Source: Euperipatoides rowelli
Lineage: Eukaryota; Onychophora; Udeonychophora; Euonychophora; Peripatopsidae
Direction: 5' to 3' (one strand)
Length of the DNA stretch: 10,291 nucleotides
Assembly: GCA_003024985.2 (NCBI GenBank)
Contig: PXIH01S0001050.1
Shown: piece by piece, positions 8,093 to 10,291 of the stretch
Position numbering within the stretch: the first letter of the stretch is position 1
Layout of the letters: the number at the start of each line of letters is the position of its first letter
Notes under the pieces: generated by a model
Database searches by the model: none
The model's input: the letters and a program-made list of their open reading frames with translations, nothing else
Told to the model about the DNA's origin: nothing
Position numbers and translations under genes: made by a program

Positions 8093-8825
8093 CAGGGCTT
8101 GCGAAATTCACCAGCTTGCTCAATGCAAAATACCTTGAGGTAAGCCATTTTTTCACAGCAATTTTTAATGCTCAAGGCAAAAAAAGAAAAAGAAAACACA
8201 ATAGCAGCAATATGCATCAAAATAAAATGCATTAATATTTAAGAATCATATTTCTTAGAATTTAGGCATCAACATTTTGAATATTAACAATTCCTAAAAA
8301 GTGTGTAGGCTACATAGTTGTTTTCTTTTGTACTACAGTAAATAACTTTTATAAATCACTTCACTTTCAACAGTTTGCTTATCAGTACTTCCATATAAGG
8401 CATCAAACTAGGTTTTTTTAGTGGGTTTTCAAACATTGCATTATTTATATTATATATACAGCAAATTTTTTGCATTTCTTACCATAAAATTCACTCAATA
8501 AAACATATTTTTTTTCAATGGGAAAATTGTTAAGCAAATAATGTGAAAGTTAACTCATTCTTGAAATTACCATAACCTGCCTCTGTATTAAGATATTAAT
8601 AAATAAAAACTAATATTTCTCAAAATCAAAAACTAGATATAAAATAAACATTTAAGTTGATTTGGAGAACAAAATAATGAATTTAATGAAGAAAATTAAT
8701 TTTTCAAGCCCATTTTTCTTGTATGGGTCATGGCAATTATTGCTGTGAGTGTTAACAAAACCTGGCAGCATTTTTTCATTTCCTTACAGCAATGCTGTGG
8801 GTGCCTTGAGATTTGGCAAGGCTTG
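8093..8825. mobile_element. Possible decayed hAT-like element (imperfect ends only)
   Basis: The left end would be CAGGGCTTGCGAAAT (8093-8107). The right end, read on the minus strand from 8825, is CAAGCCTTGCCAAAT. The two agree at 12 of 15 positions. Related internal phrases occur near both ends: CATTTTTTCA followed by CAGCAAT at about 8143-8162 and 8769-8796, and CCTTGAG at 8131 and 8803. The 8-bp flanks (ATACAATA and CAATATAT) do not match as a target duplication, which weakens the case. The interior is AT-rich with no coding potential. Confidence 0.3.
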
Positions 8826-8902
8826 CAATATATACTTCCAACGTCTTTGGCTTAGCCAGACTGCCTTTATTTTTTATCATTGTTAGATGCAAGTTTTATA
8901 TA

Positions 8903-8936
8903 TTTAGTGTTTTTTTTTTTAAAAAAAATTACTAAA
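8903..8936. repeat. Imperfect 34-bp T/A palindrome flanked by TTTAGT/ACTAAA
   Basis: TTTAGT (8903-8908) and ACTAAA (8931-8936) bracket a T-run/A-run block, giving a nearly complete palindrome able to extrude as a hairpin. It is similar in layout to 4884-4908. Confidence 0.5.
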
Positions 8937-9473
8937 ATTAAGCAGCCTATATTAAAATGCAATTTACTTCGAATAATTATTGAGAGACATTTTAGCAGCA
9001 GCAGTCTCATTTAAAATCCTTTGATGTTTATCTCTTTAACCTAAGAGCGGTCTCGCTGTCCTAATGACAAATTCAATTTTTTATAAAATGTGTCTGTGTG
9101 TATGGACTTGTAGGTTTATCTCTGCCTTCTATTCCTAAAACTAACACCCAACTACAATATTGGTAGGTTTTTACCATGCACATAGCCGATTTTATAGTTA
9201 TTTTTTAGAATTATATGTAAAAAGACGCCCAGACATAAATTTTACGACACGCGACCGCTGATGTAATAATATTGACTTTCAGGTAGAGTATAAAACATTT
9301 AGGAATAAACTTATATATTTTTAAAATCGAAATTTAATGCAGATTTCAAAAATTAAAACCAAAAAATTCTATCTCTAACGACAGAGAAGCAGTAATGAAA
9401 AATGTATGATAAACTGGCTTTTTTTTTTTATAGCTGACAATTGGAAACAAATTGGCGTAACATATAAAAAATG

Positions 9474-9720
9474 TGTTTGTCAGAATTTTTTTACTTTATA
9501 TGATCAAATTCTTGACAATAAATAGAATAAAAAATATTATATAAGTTTTTTTCTGTTATAAATTTTGCAATATATAACAATGTATTATCTGGACATACTG
9601 GAAATACAAGCGAAATTAATGCCTGACTTTTATAAATATCACAAAAGAATAAAATCTGTTTGTTAGAATTTTTTTTTCTATATATAATAAAATTCCTGAT
9701 AATAAATAGAACAAAAATAT
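9474..9720 (+). repeat. Internal direct repeat pair (~64 bp, 183-bp offset)
   Basis: Copy 1 (9474-9537) and copy 2 (9657-9720) share TGTTTGT-AGAATTTTTTT, then AAATTC-TGA-AATAAATAGAA and AAAAATAT, with scattered substitutions. They lie inside the TTAA-bounded element and may mark an internal duplication of about 180 bp. The pair also creates the repeated look of the reverse-strand open frame here. Confidence 0.7.
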
Positions 9721-9746
9721 GTGTAATCATTTCATTATTACACATA
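9718..9746. repeat. Perfect 10-bp hairpin (TATGTGTAAT/ATTACACATA)
   Basis: TATGTGTAAT (9718-9727) and ATTACACATA (9737-9746) are exact reverse complements around a 9-base loop. The hairpin starts at the end of the second internal direct repeat, so it may mark the duplication junction. Confidence 0.6.
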
Positions 9747-9842
9747 ATTGGAAACTTTTATACAGAGGATTCTATGAGTTGTAAAAATTACGACACACGA
9801 CCGCTCATGTTAAAATTTTGAGCGCGGTCGCTCGAAGGTTAA

Positions 9843-10260
9843 TACATATGCACAGTGTATACTACTAATTATTTAACGAGACGTTAAAAATTGAAACGCA
9901 TATCTCCTCTTTAGTCACTTGATCTAGATGGATAGCAGCCTTACCCTAACTCCAACTACATATTAAACCCACTTTTCCCCAACCCTATGATAATCTAGAG
10001 GTGAAATAATACTTTATTGGTCGATTTTGAGAATTTTGATCCAATTTCCGGAAAACTACCCTAATGACAAAAATATATGCGCAGATGTTAAGAACGTGGT
10101 AAAATTGTACTTATGCCGATAAGGTTATAACGGCTTCTCTTATTTATATATCGTGAAAGCTTTTAGCAATAAAGTTTATTAGGTTTATGCTATATTTTTT
10201 TTTTTTGGGTGGAGGTTGGGGGAGGGTAGAATTATTTTTATGATGGTTGTTAGGTTAGAG
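9843..10260. other. Spacer with no gene seen
   Basis: This stretch between two transposon ends holds no open frame or RNA gene. Near its right side a T run (about 10196-10206) is followed by a G-rich patch (10207-10227) with only three runs of three or more G, so it is below the usual G-quadruplex rule. Confidence 0.5.
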
Positions 10261-10291
10261 CAGTGTTTCTCAACCTGTGGGGCGCGCCCCT
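10261..10291 (+). mobile_element. Left end of a hAT (Charlie/SPIN-like) element, cut by the window edge
   Basis: CAGTGTTTCTCAACCTGTGG is very close to the well-known Charlie/SPIN-type hAT terminus CAGNGGTTCTCAACC, and it is followed by GGCGCGCCCCT. It opens a GC-rich stretch directly after AT-rich sequence. The 8 bases before it, GGTTAGAG, would be the left target duplication and resemble the TCTAGA-centred preference of this hAT group. The body and second end lie outside the window, so the subfamily and length are unknown. Confidence 0.7.

Larger units (their letters stand above)
9036..9842. mobile_element. piggyBac-like non-autonomous element bounded by TTAA
   Basis: TTAA at 9036-9039 is followed by CCTAAGAGCGGTC. 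TTAA at 9839-9842 is preceded by a terminus that reads CCTTCGAGCGACC on the minus strand, with 9 of 13 matching positions. TTAA duplication with CCT-starting ends is characteristic of piggyBac elements. The left GAGCGGTC...TGTCCTAAT (9045-9065) also matches a subterminal inverted copy near the right end (9787-9806, minus strand GAGCGGTCGTGTGTCGTAAT). A third copy of that block lies inside, at 9242-9259 (TTACGACACGCGACCGCT). The right end contains a hairpin, GAGCG-CGGT-CGCTC (9820-9833). No transposase remains in the ~799-bp body, so mobility would need an enzyme supplied in trans. The open frame on the minus strand at 9491-9745 is AT-driven and shows no domain. Confidence 0.55.

Noticed and set aside
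9491-9745. Reverse-strand open frame of 84 codons
   Set aside because: Low-complexity AT translation that runs through an internal direct repeat and a hairpin, with no domain.
9058-10080. CCTAATGACAAA shared at about 9060 and 10068
   Set aside because: A 12-base match in AT-rich sequence with no extension on either side. Chance is adequate.
1-10291. CRISPR array, bacterial operon or phage defence system
   Set aside because: No regularly spaced repeats with unique spacers, no dense open frames and no ribosome-binding context. The composition and transposons are of animal type.

Overview
The window looks like AT-rich (roughly 70% A+T by eye) non-coding DNA from an animal nuclear genome. I find no intact protein-coding gene, no tRNA or rRNA gene and no CRISPR array. 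The evidence for an animal is the density of eukaryotic cut-and-paste transposon remains (hAT and piggyBac types), long A/T homopolymers, a C18 tract and minisatellite-like duplications. The host lineage cannot be fixed from this sequence. TAGGCT, TAGGCC and their complements are clearly over-represented, which may be a clue to lineage.

Layout. Positions 1-77 are a GC-rich fragment that reads as the end of a hAT-like element cut by the window edge. Positions 118-856 are the best feature: a complete non-autonomous hAT element with matching ends and a perfect 8-bp target duplication (ATATAAAG). Both of its ends resemble a short hAT-Charlie family that I remember from mammalian genomes. From 865 to about 2740 is AT-rich spacer broken by a C18/T11 pyrimidine tract. 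Positions 2741-2971 are a small GC-richer island of short repeats and two hairpins.

Positions 3278-4148 are a decayed + strand transposase gene of apparent hAT type. It has an N-terminal zinc-finger-like segment, then a linker swollen by imperfect ~100-bp tandem repeats, then a conserved block spread over all three frames by at least four frameshifts. A perfect 14-bp inverted repeat closes this region. From about 4200 to 7850 is mostly featureless AT-rich sequence holding a 97/99-bp tandem duplication (5857-6052), a predicted G-quadruplex motif (7153-7174) and several hairpins. Positions 7850-7988 may be a tiny inverted-repeat element. Positions 8093-8825 may be another decayed hAT element. 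Positions 9036-9842 form a piggyBac-like non-autonomous element bounded by TTAA, with related terminal and subterminal repeats and an internal duplication. The last 31 bases are the start of another hAT (Charlie/SPIN-like) element.

There is no gene network here. The parts are best read as successive transposon insertions and local duplications in intergenic or intronic DNA. I did not find a convincing new functional system. The most notable items are the mammal-like hAT element, the repeat-filled transposase fossil and the TTAA-bounded element.
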